From: Cloacibacillus porcorum
GTDB lineage: Bacteria > Synergistota > Synergistia > Synergistales > Synergistaceae
Direction of reading: 5' to 3'
Assembly: GCF_001701045.1 (NCBI RefSeq)
Contig: NZ_CP016757.1
Coordinates: forward strand, 2,382,219 to 2,446,218
Length of the DNA stretch: 64,000 nt
Shown here piece after piece: positions 50,482 through 60,381 of the stretch. The position numbers and the translations under genes were made by a program. The notes under the pieces are model-generated. The model had not been told where the DNA came from. It did not search any database and saw nothing but the letters and a program-made list of their open reading frames with translations. How positions within the stretch are numbered: the stretch's first letter is position 1; each line of letters begins with the position of its first letter.

Positions 50482-53142
50482 TTGAAGAATAAGATAAAGC
50501 CGCGATTTTTCCTGACACGTACCTTCGTTCTTCTTATAATAATGCTCCTTCTATCCAGCTGTCTGGGCATTATGCTGCTGCTGCGCACACGAGATCTGTA
50601 CAAGGAACAGGACGACGCCCAGACCGATTCCGCAGTATCCCTCGCCGCAAACATCGTCAGCGAAAGAATAAACACCCGCATCCAGATGCTCTCATCCATC
50701 ACGCGAATACACAGCGGTGCGGCCACCCGAGAGCCACGCAGGGTGCTGGCTGAGCTCAAAGAACGCCTCATGTACTACGCAAAGACAAAGAATGATATGA
50801 ATTACAGGCATCTCTTCGTTGCCGACGCAGACGGAGAGGTGACGAACTCTGAGGACTGTTCCTACAACATCGGCGACTATGATTTTTTCCGGCAGGCGCT
50901 GCGCGGCTCCGCCACAACATCTTCCGTGATATCAGACCCAGCCGGTAACCACAGACACTGCGGCGGATTCATTGCGATCTGCGTCCCGGTTCATATGGGC
51001 GCGGAGGTCATCGGCACACTCAGCGCCGTTATGGACCTTCGTTACGCCGCCCTATTCCTGAAGGATATAAATATTAGGTACAACGGAGCGGTCCTATTCC
51101 TTGTAGACGGGGAGAACACCGTGATCGCCAACTCCGGAGTCTTCAGAGATCTGAATATGTACGTCAGCGCCCCGACAAACGTATTCAAATTTATGGGCGG
51201 CATCCTTTCCGAACAGGAGCGCGGGGAACTTGCCATACAAATGGCCTCCGCCGCCGGAGACTCCTCCGTCTATGATTACGCCTCAAAGAGCACGGGGCGC
51301 TTCATATCCTACGTGACGCTGCCAAACACCAACAACTGGAAACTCATCGCCGTCTCGTCAAGCGACAGCATCAGGAACTCTCAGCAAAAACTGATGATGA
51401 CGCTGGGCACCGCATTCGTAGTATTGGCGCTGCTGCTAATGACCATCATCCTCTTCGTCTATTTCTACGCCTGGCGCTCCTCACGCCTCCAGCATATCTC
51501 CAACGCGATGCTCAACGCCACTGGTCTGCATCTGCTGACGCTCCATCCCTCCGGACTGGCCGAAGATTTCGACGGGCGTTTTGCGGAACTGCTGGGCCTG
51601 CCGCCGCAGACACGGAGCTTCAGCTTTGACGAGGAGGTGAGCACGAAAGGACGGAAAATATTCCCGCACGTCCCCTTTAAGGGCGGCGAATCCCTGCGTT
51701 TATGCTGTACTGCGCCTGACGGAAGAAATATATATCTTCTCATTCAGATCGCCGAGGCAGCTCCCAGCGGCATCGGGCAGGCCGTCGCGCTCGACGTCAC
51801 CGCCGACGAAAATTTACAGAGGCGCGAACGCGAGCTGGCCTACGTCAATCAGCTGACGCACCTCCCTAACGTGGAGAGCTTCTCCATCATGCTGAAAGAT
51901 AAGATAGCCGCAGCAGGCGCGGACTACGGCGCGGCATGCTTTTTTATCGGTCTCGATGAAAAAGACCATATATCGGAAGTCTTTGGCAGAATCGTCTTGC
52001 AGAAGGTGTTGATCAAAACCGCATCTCTGGTCGCGGAGGCCGCGCGCGAATTCGGCGGCGAGGCATACAGCCTGGACTATGGGGATTTCGTGATCTATTG
52101 CGAAGAGGACGATTCCCGCCTCCTGCATTCCATAGTTGAAAAACTGAGGCACACGCTCCGCGCACCCTTCAAGATAGAGAACCATGTGATAGAGATCGCC
52201 TCTTCCATAGGCGTGATCACCTATCAGGAGTATATCAAGAACAATACCCCCACTGTCGACGAAGTTTTCAGGAACGGGATCGTCGCCATGAATTTGGCGA
52301 GGGAAAATGATGGGATATTTGTTCTCGACCGCGATACCTACGACTCCGTCCTCCACAACATTGAATTGGAACATGAGCTGCTTCACGCCATAAAGAACGG
52401 CGAACTTGCACTCCACTACCAGCCGATATATGACGCGACGACCGACCGCATAGGCGCGGTCGAGGCGCTGGCGCGCTGGAACAGCCCCCTCTTCGGAGCG
52501 GTACCTCCCGACGTCTTTATACCCATCGCCGAAAAAAACGGCTTTATCAACACGCTGGGAGACTGGGTACTCGACAGCTGCATCGAGTTTGCGCGGACAT
52601 TGTCGAAGATGGATGTCTGCATAGAGTTCAATGTTTCCGCGATACAGCTGTTACAGATCGACTTCGCGGAGAAGTTTGCCTCGCGCGTGAAAAACTCAGG
52701 GCTCCCGCCGCACGCTTTGGGGCTTGAAATAACTGAATCGTCTATCGCCTTCGGCAGGGAGAGGTCTACGCGTGAAAAGCTGGAGGCCGTCAGAGGGGCG
52801 GGAATGTCCATATACATCGACGATTTCGGCACCGGCTATTCTTCATTCACATACTTGAAGGATATGGAGGCCGAATGGCTAAAAATAGACAAGAGCTTTA
52901 TCCACGGCATAGACAGCTCGAAAGATAAGAGGGAGATATTCAAGGCGATCACCGCGGTGGCACAGACTATGGGGATGAAGACCATCGCCGAAGGCGTGGA
53001 GAGCCGCGAAGAGCTTGAGACGGTATTGGAGCTCGGCTGCCTGTATATCCAGGGCTATCTGATAGCAAAACCGATGAGCGACGAGGCCTTACTGCGATTC
53101 CTGGCTGATTTTAGCGGCCTCGAGTCCTTAAAAGACGCATAG
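50482..53142 (+). CDS. CACHE-GGDEF(degenerate)-EAL c-di-GMP phosphodiesterase
   Basis: 886 residues. TM helix (about 12-33), extracytoplasmic dCACHE-like sensor (about 35-280), second helix (about 298-325), PAS-like linker (about 335-440), GGDEF domain (about 445-600) and EAL domain (about 630-880). The GGDEF signature is replaced by YGDFV (533-537), so cyclase activity is not expected. EAL is intact: EALARW (661-666), the loop-6 motif DDFGTGYSS (780-788) and QGYLIAKPM. Hence a c-di-GMP phosphodiesterase; the dead GGDEF may bind GTP as regulator. TTG 50482 follows GGAGGA by eleven bases. The end overlaps the convergent lgt-like gene by 32 bases. Confidence 0.92.
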   Translation: MKNKIKPRFFLTRTFVLLIIMLLLSSCLGIMLLLRTRDLYKEQDDAQTDSAVSLAANIVSERINTRIQMLSSITRIHSGAATREPRRVLAELKERLMYYAKTKNDMNYRHLFVADADGEVTNSEDCSYNIGDYDFFRQALRGSATTSSVISDPAGNHRHCGGFIAICVPVHMGAEVIGTLSAVMDLRYAALFLKDINIRYNGAVLFLVDGENTVIANSGVFRDLNMYVSAPTNVFKFMGGILSEQERGELAIQMASAAGDSSVYDYASKSTGRFISYVTLPNTNNWKLIAVSSSDSIRNSQQKLMMTLGTAFVVLALLLMTIILFVYFYAWRSSRLQHISNAMLNATGLHLLTLHPSGLAEDFDGRFAELLGLPPQTRSFSFDEEVSTKGRKIFPHVPFKGGESLRLCCTAPDGRNIYLLIQIAEAAPSGIGQAVALDVTADENLQRRERELAYVNQLTHLPNVESFSIMLKDKIAAAGADYGAACFFIGLDEKDHISEVFGRIVLQKVLIKTASLVAEAAREFGGEAYSLDYGDFVIYCEEDDSRLLHSIVEKLRHTLRAPFKIENHVIEIASSIGVITYQEYIKNNTPTVDEVFRNGIVAMNLARENDGIFVLDRDTYDSVLHNIELEHELLHAIKNGELALHYQPIYDATTDRIGAVEALARWNSPLFGAVPPDVFIPIAEKNGFINTLGDWVLDSCIEFARTLSKMDVCIEFNVSAIQLLQIDFAEKFASRVKNSGLPPHALGLEITESSIAFGRERSTREKLEAVRGAGMSIYIDDFGTGYSSFTYLKDMEAEWLKIDKSFIHGIDSSKDKREIFKAITAVAQTMGMKTIAEGVESREELETVLELGCLYIQGYLIAKPMSDEALLRFLADFSGLESLKDA

Positions 53143-53890
53143 CGGAAAAAACAAGCCATAGAATACCGAAAACTACGGCAAAGAGCCATATCAATTCGCC
53201 GCTGCCAGAGGCTCCGGCAGGCTGCTCCCTGAAGTTGTCAAATACAAATCTGTAAAGGCCGTAGAGCGTCATGAAAAGAGGGAAGGCCACGGCAATGCTC
53301 CGCTCTCCCCTTATTCTCCGCGCCATTCTTTCGACAGCCAGCAGCAGCAGCAATATTCCAAAAGAGGCGAGAGACTCGAAAAGCTGCGAGGGATACCGGT
53401 AAAAGCCCGCAGGGTCATAATGCAGGTGCACCGTCCACCATGGCGCGTCGCTGCAATACTTTCCTATCCCCTCACAGCAGCCCTCCATAAGGCAGCCGAT
53501 ACGCCCCACACCGAGCAGCGCGGCGGAGGGAACAGCGGCGGCCTCCGCAAAATCCTCGATGTTGATTTTGTACTTCCACAGCCGCCATATTCCCACAAGT
53601 CCGCCGGCAAGCATACCGCCGCCGGAAGAGAGGCCGCGAAGCGTCATCTTGAGCGTCAGTTCGCCGCTGAGATATAACGGCAGCTTCTCCGCGACGCTTG
53701 CCGCGAAGGAGCCGAGGATACCCGCGCAGTAGACCCAAAGCAGCACGGAGGTCACCGCGTCGTCGTCCATCCCCCAGATCCTCTCGGCACGGCGGCGTGT
53801 CCAAAATACGAAAATAAGCAAAGCGGAAGCCCACAGCAGATAATAGCTGCGGGCCTCCACAAACGAAATTTTAAAAATTATCGGGTACAT
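53111..53890 (-). CDS. Lgt-like prolipoprotein diacylglyceryl transferase, divergent clade
   Basis: 259 residues, about seven transmembrane segments. The Lgt signature GRIGN is GRIGCLMEGCC (near 128-138): the Arg is kept, the Asn is Cys. The region YHGGxxxHGG is RGLSSGGGMLAGG, lacking the His. YPSQLFESLASF and the late YRFVFDNFREQ are present. This matches the GRxGCxxxGCC clade of Lgt homologues; whether it attaches diacylglycerol to lipoprotein Cys is open. It converges with and overlaps the c-di-GMP phosphodiesterase gene. Named only at family level for that reason. Confidence 0.78.
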   Translation of the reverse strand: MYPIIFKISFVEARSYYLLWASALLIFVFWTRRRAERIWGMDDDAVTSVLLWVYCAGILGSFAASVAEKLPLYLSGELTLKMTLRGLSSGGGMLAGGLVGIWRLWKYKINIEDFAEAAAVPSAALLGVGRIGCLMEGCCEGIGKYCSDAPWWTVHLHYDPAGFYRYPSQLFESLASFGILLLLLAVERMARRIRGERSIAVAFPLFMTLYGLYRFVFDNFREQPAGASGSGELIWLFAVVFGILWLVFSAMRLLRTRGR

Positions 53891-53902
53891 ATTACCCTTT
53901 TG

Positions 53903-54604
53903 CTAATTAAACTTTCCGTGCGGTGAACGTCTCCGGCCGCGGTCCGTCCCACGTCCGCGCGCGGCCGCGCCGACCGGACAGACAAGGACGCGGCGCAGCG
54001 GTTCTTCACCTATTGAGCGCGTCTCTACATCCTTATTGTCGCGCAGCGCGATATGGATGAGACGGCGCTCCCAGCTCGACATCGGCTCCAGGCTGACGGG
54101 CGACCCCTTATGCTTCGCCTCGCGCGCGATGGACTCCGCGAGCCGGCGCAGCGTCTGCTCACGGCGGGCGCGGTAACCGCCGCAGTCAAAGCGGACGCGC
54201 CTCGTCGACATGTCTTCGTGGCAGACGAGATTCGTGATGTACTCAAGCGCCTTAAGCGTCTCCCCGTAGCGGCCGATGACGACGCCGGCGTCCTCGCCGA
54301 CGAGGTTTATCATGCCGTCGTCCGTGAGCTCCGGGATGAGGTCAAGATCCATTTTGTCAAGTATCTCGTTTACGAAATGGCACGACTTTATATAGGAGAT
54401 CGGCGCGAAGGGGCGTATCTCTATTTTATAGGTAGAGCCCAGCAGGCCAAAGAGCTTCTTGTCTTCGGAGAGTATGGTGGCGTCTACGTCTTCGGCCTGG
54501 ATACCCCACATCTGGGCGCCCTTGGCTTTGGCCTCTTCGAGCGACGAACAGTCCACCACAGTGCTGTCTATTTCAGGCATCGGTACTAAATCTGTCTCTT
54601 TCAT
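53903..54604 (-). CDS. jag: RNA-binding protein Jag/KhpB
   Basis: 233 residues. A Jag-N domain (residues 12-60: VDCSSLEEAKAKGAQMWGIQ), a KH domain (about 78-150, with GxxG as GRYG: GVVIGRYGETLKALEYI), and an R3H domain with RREQTLRRLAESIAREA and SSWERRLIHIALRD. Basic, Arg/Gly-rich C-terminus (RGRGTDRGRRRSPHG). KhpB/Jag proteins bind RNA and affect cell-wall elongation in Gram-positives; here its role is unproven. Gap of two bases after yidC. Confidence 0.93.
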   Translation of the reverse strand: MKETDLVPMPEIDSTVVDCSSLEEAKAKGAQMWGIQAEDVDATILSEDKKLFGLLGSTYKIEIRPFAPISYIKSCHFVNEILDKMDLDLIPELTDDGMINLVGEDAGVVIGRYGETLKALEYITNLVCHEDMSTRRVRFDCGGYRARREQTLRRLAESIAREAKHKGSPVSLEPMSSWERRLIHIALRDNKDVETRSIGEEPLRRVLVCPVGAAARGRGTDRGRRRSPHGKFN

Positions 54605-54606
54605 AA

Positions 54607-55422
54607 TTAATCCTCGTCATCCTCATCCGCGGTATTGACCGGTTTGTTCTTGTGAAGCGTCGGCTTTACCGCAAGCTGTTCGCTGGTCTTCTTCATGACA
54701 AAATACTGCTGCCCGACGCCTATCAGCGAGGAGAGGCCCCAGTAGAGCATTACGCCGCCCGGCATTGAAAGGCAGATAAAGGCCATGAAGAAAGGCATTA
54801 TCGTATTCATCATCGCCATCTGAGGATTATTGCCGCCCGATAGCTTCTGCTGCGCCCAGGTCAGCACGGAGATGCCGATGAGCAGAATCAGATTGCCGAG
54901 ATAAAAGCTGACATGCGAAAGTCCGGCTGGATTCGTAAGAACGGCGGAGAGGACGGCCATTATGCTGTACTCACCGTTGGCGGCCGCCGCTACGCCGAGC
55001 GCCTTCGCAAGTCCGGCCGTCGTCGATGAGCCGAGAAGGACGCCGAAGAACGAAGTGTCCGCAAAATCATAGGTACGCAGTACATTGAAGAGGAGAATGA
55101 GTATCGGGAGCTGAACGATAAGCGGCAGACATCCCGCGGCGGGGTTGACCTTGTATTCCTTGTAGAGACGCATCGTCTCCTGGTTCATCTTTTCCTTGTC
55201 GTTAGCGTATTTTTCCTGGATGACCTTCAGCATAGGCTGTATCTTCTGCATATGCTGCATTGAAAGCATCTGTTTCTGGTTGAGCGGGTAAAGCGCAATC
55301 CTCACCGCTATCGTGAGAAGTATTATCGCCAATCCGTACGAATGAGTGATACCGTAAAAGAACTCGAGTATTGCCAGAAGGAGCTCGCTAGCCCCGTTCC
55401 ATATCGCGCCCAAAACTTTCAC
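54607..55422 (-). CDS. yidC: membrane protein insertase YidC
   Basis: 271 residues of the YidC/Oxa1 family, short form lacking the large periplasmic domain of Escherichia coli YidC. VRIALYPLNQKQMLSMQHMQ, MQKIQPMLKVIQEKYANDKE, NPAAGCLPLIVQLPILILLF and the C-terminal NTIMPFFMAFICLSMPGGVM are the conserved stretches; the hydrophilic groove Arg is present in VRIALYP. Inserts membrane proteins with or without SecYEG. GTG 55422 abuts the yidD stop. The short form is typical of Gram-positives and Synergistota. Confidence 0.94.
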   Translation of the reverse strand: MKVLGAIWNGASELLLAILEFFYGITHSYGLAIILLTIAVRIALYPLNQKQMLSMQHMQKIQPMLKVIQEKYANDKEKMNQETMRLYKEYKVNPAAGCLPLIVQLPILILLFNVLRTYDFADTSFFGVLLGSSTTAGLAKALGVAAAANGEYSIMAVLSAVLTNPAGLSHVSFYLGNLILLIGISVLTWAQQKLSGGNNPQMAMMNTIMPFFMAFICLSMPGGVMLYWGLSSLIGVGQQYFVMKKTSEQLAVKPTLHKNKPVNTADEDDED

Positions 55423-55716
55423 CTAACCTTTCGAAGTTTGCTCCGTCTTTTCGCAGAGCATTCCTAACCATTTCCGTTCTGCTATTTCGGCCGGTTCCGG
55501 CACGGGATCAAAGCCGCCCTCGTGCCAAGGGCCGCATTTTACCAGCCGGGCCATCGTAAGCCACAGCCCCGTAATGGGTCCATACCGCCGCAGCGCCTCC
55601 GCCGCGTACTCGGAACAGGTAGGATAAAATCTGCACTTACCGCCGCCCAAAAGCGGGGATATGACAGCCTGATAGGCCCTGATGCAGAATATCATACAAT
55701 AAGAAACCAAGCGCAC
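55423..55716 (-). CDS. yidD: membrane protein insertion efficiency factor YidD
   Basis: 97 residues. The signature is clear: [52 protein letters not shown]. YidD is a small amphipathic protein that helps YidC-dependent insertion. GTG 55716 is two bases after the rnpA stop; an internal ATG at 55695 is possible; the frame extends upstream to 55761 but overlaps rnpA. Confidence 0.93.
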   Translation of the reverse strand: MRLVSYCMIFCIRAYQAVISPLLGGGKCRFYPTCSEYAAEALRRYGPITGLWLTMARLVKCGPWHEGGFDPVPEPAEIAERKWLGMLCEKTEQTSKG

Positions 55717-55718
55717 GG

Positions 55719-56111
55719 TCAGTCGTCCCGGCAATCCACATTCCAATCCACGCCGGGCCACTCCGCTTTCAGCAGCCCCCTGCGTTTCAGGGAAAGAGCC
55801 ATATCCGCATAAACCTCGTCAGCCTTCGCTCCGAGGGCGTTCTCACGTAGGGAGGCGACGATCCATGTTCCCTCTTTGATCCACGGCAGAAGCCTGCGGA
55901 ACGACTCGCGCATCACGCGGCGTCCGCGCGTGCGCCTCGCCGCGCCGGCGATCTTCTTGCCCACCGTAACGCCCACAAGAGCGGGCCCCTCCGCCTTCGT
56001 AAGAAACAACAACCGCACCAGTGCGCCTGTTTCACGACGTCCGGTGCGGAATACGAGATCAAATTGCCACCCGCTCTTTAGTCTTTTAGCAGATGAAAAA
56101 CCGAAATCCAC
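55719..56111 (-). CDS. rnpA: ribonuclease P protein component
   Basis: 130 residues starting GTG 56111, eight bases after the rpmH stop. [20 protein letters not shown] at the start and [20 protein letters not shown] with [10 protein letters not shown] are the basic RNA-binding motif of RnpA. The open frame extends farther upstream but that extension lies within rpmH in another frame, so GTG 56111 is chosen. Couples with RNase P RNA to mature tRNA 5' ends. Overlap-free coupling with yidD. Confidence 0.93.
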   Translation of the reverse strand: MDFGFSSAKRLKSGWQFDLVFRTGRRETGALVRLLFLTKAEGPALVGVTVGKKIAGAARRTRGRRVMRESFRRLLPWIKEGTWIVASLRENALGAKADEVYADMALSLKRRGLLKAEWPGVDWNVDCRDD

Positions 56112-56118
56112 AGCTAAA

Positions 56119-56253
56119 TTAGACGGCGAGACGTGCTCTACCTTTACGGCGACGATTTCTAAGAATACGGCGTCCGCTGGGGGATGCAGAGCGTTCAAGG
56201 AAGCCCATTGAGCGCTTGCGTCTTATATTGTGCGGCTGAAATGTTCGTTTCAC
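56119..56253 (-). CDS. rpmH: 50S ribosomal protein L34
   Basis: 44 residues from GTG 56253. Reads [20 protein letters not shown], then [20 protein letters not shown], the standard L34 sequence, with stop at 56119-56121. AGGAGGTG lies eight bases upstream. Too short to be flagged by length filters. First gene of the rpmH-rnpA-yidD-yidC-jag block; dnaA, which often precedes rpmH in other bacteria, is absent here. Confidence 0.97.
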   Translation of the reverse strand: MKRTFQPHNIRRKRSMGFLERSASPSGRRILRNRRRKGRARLAV

Positions 56254-56464
56254 AGACTACACCTCCTGCGTTGTGTCATCGTTATCAAACTATCAAAAAT
56301 TCTTTGCAGAATAATTGGCCCATAAACAACCTGATAAATATAACATAGACTTGCCCTCGCGGCAAGAAAAGAATAATCTTTTTGGCGATTTTTTTTTGAA
56401 CTATTGCGCAACGGCCTACTTTTGTGCTAAGATACTCGCTGTCTTTGTGAAGGAGGTGACGGCA

Positions 56465-56731
56465 TTGCCAAACAAGAAATCAGCAAAAAAACGAGTCCTG
56501 GTCACTGAGAGAAACCGCATCTACAACCGCTTTTGGAAGACCCGCTGCAAGAACGCGGTGAAGAAGCTCCTCGAGGCGGTAGCGAGCAAGGATCTTGATC
56601 TTGCGACAAAGAGGCTGAACGAGGCTCAGGGCGTACTGGATAAGGCGGTAGTTAAGGGCGTCGTCCACCGTAATACAGCGGCCCGCCGCAAGTCGAACAT
56701 GGCTGCAAAAGTCAAGGCCCTCTCAGCCTAG
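56465..56731 (+). CDS. rpsT: 30S ribosomal protein S20
   Basis: 88 residues from TTG 56465: MPNKKSAKKRVLVTERNRIY, RCKNAVKKLLEAVASKDLDL, GVVHRNTAARRKSNMAAKVK, all typical of S20, a primary 16S rRNA-binding protein. AAGGAGGTGA lies seven bases before the start. The longer open frame upstream (from 56315) is promoter/leader sequence. Divergent from rpmH across about 210 bases. Confidence 0.97.
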   Translation: MPNKKSAKKRVLVTERNRIYNRFWKTRCKNAVKKLLEAVASKDLDLATKRLNEAQGVLDKAVVKGVVHRNTAARRKSNMAAKVKALSA

Positions 56732-56760
56732 GCTAACATCTATATTTTATTAGAAAAATA

Positions 56761-56801
56761 ACAGCGGAATCCCACAAGGGAACCCGCTGTTTTTATTTTA
56801 T
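56761..56801 (+). terminator. terminator after rpsT
   Basis: ACAGCGG ... CCGCTGT stem around TCCC...GGGA with T-tract TTTTTATTTTA. Confidence 0.85.
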
Positions 56802-56859
56802 CAAATGCCCTCATATCTCATCGGCCGCTCGGACAGGCAGCTAGAATATGAATCATATC

Positions 56860-57801
56860 TCAGCGGCGCGTATTATCCGCCGAACCCATGAGCCCTATTA
56901 TCGCCGTCTCCAGCCCCTGCCAGCCGGAGCCGATTCCGCTTCTTTCCTCTATATTCATCCTGATAAGCGCGGCGATAAAATCCGTGACCGCCCCGTGTCC
57001 ATATCTCTGGTCGGCCTGCTTCGCCATGCGCCAGGCATAATCCTTAGCGCCAAGCGCCTTGGCAAAGGCGGGAGCGTCCTTACCGAGCCCCGAATACCAG
57101 GCAAGACGCATACGGTTGTGAATCGGCGTAAGCGTCGGGATCAAGTCTCCTGTGCGCGCCATCGCGTGCAGGCTCTTCAGCACCCCCGCGAAATCCCCGG
57201 TGCAGAGGCCGTCAAGCAGGCGCAGGAGATTTCGGCTCCCGTCGTCAAGGCAGAGCTCCTCCACATCAGCGGCGGTGACGGGGGACTTTTTTTTCAGAAG
57301 CCCCAGGCTCTTCAGCTGGGCACGTATCTCCTCCGGGTCCTCCAGCAGCTCGACGATCATCGCCGCGCCCTGCGGCGCGAGATCCACGCCAAGCTCCTTT
57401 GCAAGATTAGCCACCCATATCTGGCGCTCGCGCGGCCAGCGCGGAAACTCCGCGGCTTTGAGCAGACGGCACTTCGCGAGAACATCCTTCGGTATGAACT
57501 TAGCGGGCTGAGATTTTATCTCGCTCTCATAGACCAAGACGAGCGTCACCGAGGAATCCGCGTCTATCATTGAGGAAAGCTTTTCGGGAAATGGACCGAG
57601 AAGCGGCGCAGACTCCACGATTATGAAGCGGCTCTCGTCAAAAAGGCCGCCGGTCATATTATCGGAGAGAAGGGAGCTCCACTCCCCTCCCTCCTGTTTC
57701 CCGGCGGCCACATATCCTTTTTTTTCAAGCTCGGCAGCGGTCTCCTCGAGAAGGCGCCTTTGAGCTGTCCCCGAGGCGGCGATCAGGAGGAGAGCCGGCA
57801 T
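56860..57801 (-). CDS. holA: DNA polymerase III delta subunit
   Basis: 313 residues. Clamp-loader subunit that opens the beta ring. The start LLLIAASGTAQRRLLEE, the beta-binding region VYESEIKSQPAKFI, and the C-terminal collar region GLGKDAPAFAKALGAKDYAW fit HolA; the family is weakly conserved. 315-340 residues is usual. It overlaps the leuS stop by one base. Start ATG 57801 has a GGAG-type site inside leuS. Confidence 0.9.
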   Translation of the reverse strand: MPALLLIAASGTAQRRLLEETAAELEKKGYVAAGKQEGGEWSSLLSDNMTGGLFDESRFIIVESAPLLGPFPEKLSSMIDADSSVTLVLVYESEIKSQPAKFIPKDVLAKCRLLKAAEFPRWPRERQIWVANLAKELGVDLAPQGAAMIVELLEDPEEIRAQLKSLGLLKKKSPVTAADVEELCLDDGSRNLLRLLDGLCTGDFAGVLKSLHAMARTGDLIPTLTPIHNRMRLAWYSGLGKDAPAFAKALGAKDYAWRMAKQADQRYGHGAVTDFIAALIRMNIEERSGIGSGWQGLETAIIGLMGSADNTRR

Positions 57802-60299
57802 CAGCCCTTCACCACTATATTTACAAGCTTGCCGGGAACGGCGATCGTCTTGACGATCTCCTTGCCCTCCAAACGCTTCTTAGTCTCTTCGCGGGACATC
57901 ACCTCGGCGAGCAGGTCCTCCTTTGAAAGCCCCGCGGAAACGGTAAACTGCTCGCGCACCTTGCCGTTTATCTGGAGCACGACGGTAGCGCTGTCCTCGA
58001 CGAGCGCGCTCTTATCCACCTCGAACCACCGGTGGACGGAGAGGAAATCCTCGTTGCCAAGCTGATGCCAGAGTTCCTCCGTGATATGCGGCGCAAAGGG
58101 AGAGAGACAGCAAAGCAGCGTCTCGACGCCCTCGCGTTTGATGCTCCAGCCCTTCGCGTCCTCCGGCGCGAAGGAGATAAGGGCGTTCGTCAGCTCCATC
58201 AGACGGGCGACGGCGGTGTTGAACTGCCGCTCTTCGCGAATATCCTTCGTGACCCGGTCAAGCGTGCTGTGGATGATGCGCTTCATATCGCGCTCCGCCG
58301 GCAGAGTCAGGGAACCCATCGCCACACGCTCCGCGGAGGCGGTCCTCAGACCGTCGAGATTCTGCTCGACGAGACGCCAGACACGTCCGAGGAAGCGGTT
58401 AGCCCCCTCCACGCCGCGCTCGGACCAGTCAAGGTCCTTTTCGGGCGGGGCGGCAAAGAGGATAAAGAGGCGCGCCGTATCCGCGCCGTATTTCTTGATT
58501 ATCTCGTCGGGGTCGACGACGTTGCCGATCGACTTTGACATCTTAGCTCCGTCCTTGATGACCATGCCCTGCGTCAGCAGACGCTTAAACGGCTCGCGCA
58601 TATCGGCGGGCAGAAGGCCGAGATCGGAGAGCACCTTAGTAAAGAAACGCGCGTAAATAAGGTGCAGACAGGCGTGCTCGATACCGCCGATATACTGATC
58701 GACGGTCATCCAGTAGGCCGCCGCCTCCTTATCGAATGGCATATCCGTGCTCCAGGGGGAGGTGTAACGGTCAAAATACCATGACGAACAGAAGAATGTA
58801 TCTATCGTATCCGTTTCACGGCGCGCCGGGCCGCCGCAGACCGGGCAGGTCGTATTGTACCAGTCGGGGCGCTGAGCAAGCGGATTGCCGCCGTTCGCGG
58901 GCATCTCTATGTCAAGCGGCAGCTCGACGGGAAGCTGCTCCTCCGGCACGGGGACTATGCCGCAGTGGTCACAGTAGACCATCGGGATCGGCGTTCCCCA
59001 ATAACGCTGGCGCGAAATGAGCCAGTCGCGGAGCCGGAACTGCACCTCTTTCTTGCCCTTGCCGTGCTCCTCGAACCACTCGGCGGCCCTGGCAATCGCC
59101 TCTTCCGTGGGCAGGCCGTCGAGGAAACCGGAGTTGCAGGCGACGCCGTCGGCGGCCACCGCCGCGGGCATCGTCGCGCCGTCGGGAGCCGGTTCGTCTA
59201 CGGGGCGGACGACGGTGATGACGGGGATATTATATTTACGCGCGAAATCGAAGTCGCGCTGGTCGTGCGCGGGAACACCCATAATCGCCCCCGTGCCGTA
59301 ATCGGTGAGGATATAGTCGGCGATCCAAATCGGCGACTTCTCTCCCGTGACGGGATTGACGGCGAAGAAGCCGGTGTCCATACCCTCTTTATCGGTGCCG
59401 ACGGCGGTGCGCTCGATTGTGCTGCGCGAGGCCATCCGCTTGGCGAAGGCGCGCATCTCCGCGGCCTTTTCGCCGCCCGCCATCTCCGCGAACTTCTCCA
59501 CGTAGGGATGTTCCGCGGCCATCGCGACGAAGGTGACGCCAAAGATAGTATCAATACGCGTCGTGAAAGCCTCGAGCTTGAGATCCGTATCGGCGATCTC
59601 CATCTCAAAGTGAACGCCCTCGGAGCGGCCTATCCAGTTGCGCTGCATCGTGACGACGCGCTCCGGCCAGCCCTTGAGATCGTCAAGGCAGTCCACCAGC
59701 TCCTGCGCGTAATCCGTGATGCGGATGAACCACTGGTCGAGGTCGCGCTTCGTGACCGGCGTGCCGCAGCGCCAGCAGACGCCGTCGTCGACGACCTGCT
59801 CGTTGGCAAGCACCGTCTGGCACTTGTCACACCAGTTGACGGGCGCATGCTTGCGGTATACGAGCCCTTTTTTGTAGAACTGCAGGAAGAGCCACTGGTT
59901 CCATCTATAATAGTCTACGTTGCAGGTCTCCACGCGGCGGCGCCAGTCGTAGCTGTAGCCCGCGTTTTTGAGCTGCTGCGTCATATGCTCGATATTGCTC
60001 CAGGTCCAGTCGGAGGGAGCGGTCTTATTCTTGATCGCCGCGTTCTCCGCCGGCATGCCGAAGGCGTCGAAGCCCATCGGGTAGAGGACGTTCAGCCCCT
60101 GCATACGCAGGAACCTCGCCAGCAAATCGCCGATCGAATAGTTGCGCAGGTGCCCCATATGGAGCGCCCCGCTCGGATAGGGGAACATTTCAAGGCAATA
60201 GAACTTCTCTTTGCTGTGGTCGACCTCTACCTCAAAAATCTTCGAGTCGGCCCACGCTTTCTGCCATTTCGGTTCAATGGCGGAAAAATCATACGGCAT
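57801..60299 (-). CDS. leuS: leucyl-tRNA synthetase
   Basis: 832 residues, class Ia synthetase. HMGH (47-50; HIGH motif), the zinc-type [20 protein letters not shown] region near 154-175, the editing (CP1) domain with the [11 protein letters not shown] stretch, and KMSKS as AKMSKSIGN near 588. Complete, with no frameshift. AGGAGAGAT precedes ATG 60299. No T-box or other leader is visible upstream, unlike argG. holA is co-transcribed. Confidence 0.97.
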   Translation of the reverse strand: MPYDFSAIEPKWQKAWADSKIFEVEVDHSKEKFYCLEMFPYPSGALHMGHLRNYSIGDLLARFLRMQGLNVLYPMGFDAFGMPAENAAIKNKTAPSDWTWSNIEHMTQQLKNAGYSYDWRRRVETCNVDYYRWNQWLFLQFYKKGLVYRKHAPVNWCDKCQTVLANEQVVDDGVCWRCGTPVTKRDLDQWFIRITDYAQELVDCLDDLKGWPERVVTMQRNWIGRSEGVHFEMEIADTDLKLEAFTTRIDTIFGVTFVAMAAEHPYVEKFAEMAGGEKAAEMRAFAKRMASRSTIERTAVGTDKEGMDTGFFAVNPVTGEKSPIWIADYILTDYGTGAIMGVPAHDQRDFDFARKYNIPVITVVRPVDEPAPDGATMPAAVAADGVACNSGFLDGLPTEEAIARAAEWFEEHGKGKKEVQFRLRDWLISRQRYWGTPIPMVYCDHCGIVPVPEEQLPVELPLDIEMPANGGNPLAQRPDWYNTTCPVCGGPARRETDTIDTFFCSSWYFDRYTSPWSTDMPFDKEAAAYWMTVDQYIGGIEHACLHLIYARFFTKVLSDLGLLPADMREPFKRLLTQGMVIKDGAKMSKSIGNVVDPDEIIKKYGADTARLFILFAAPPEKDLDWSERGVEGANRFLGRVWRLVEQNLDGLRTASAERVAMGSLTLPAERDMKRIIHSTLDRVTKDIREERQFNTAVARLMELTNALISFAPEDAKGWSIKREGVETLLCCLSPFAPHITEELWHQLGNEDFLSVHRWFEVDKSALVEDSATVVLQINGKVREQFTVSAGLSKEDLLAEVMSREETKKRLEGKEIVKTIAVPGKLVNIVVKG

Positions 60300-60381
60300 C
60301 TATATCTCTCCTTCTTAGATGAAGAATTTTCATTTATACATCATGGTATTATATACACTCGGTTATGAGAGGTCAAACACG

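Noticed and set aside
56112-56198. longer N-terminus of rnpA
   Set aside because: The extension lies inside rpmH in another frame and is not part of the RnpA family.
56254-56464. replication origin between rpmH and rpsT
   Set aside because: No DnaA-box cluster seen; the gap is explained by two divergent promoters.
60300-60381. T-box or leader for leuS
   Set aside because: No T-box sequence or terminator stem between the palindrome and leuS.
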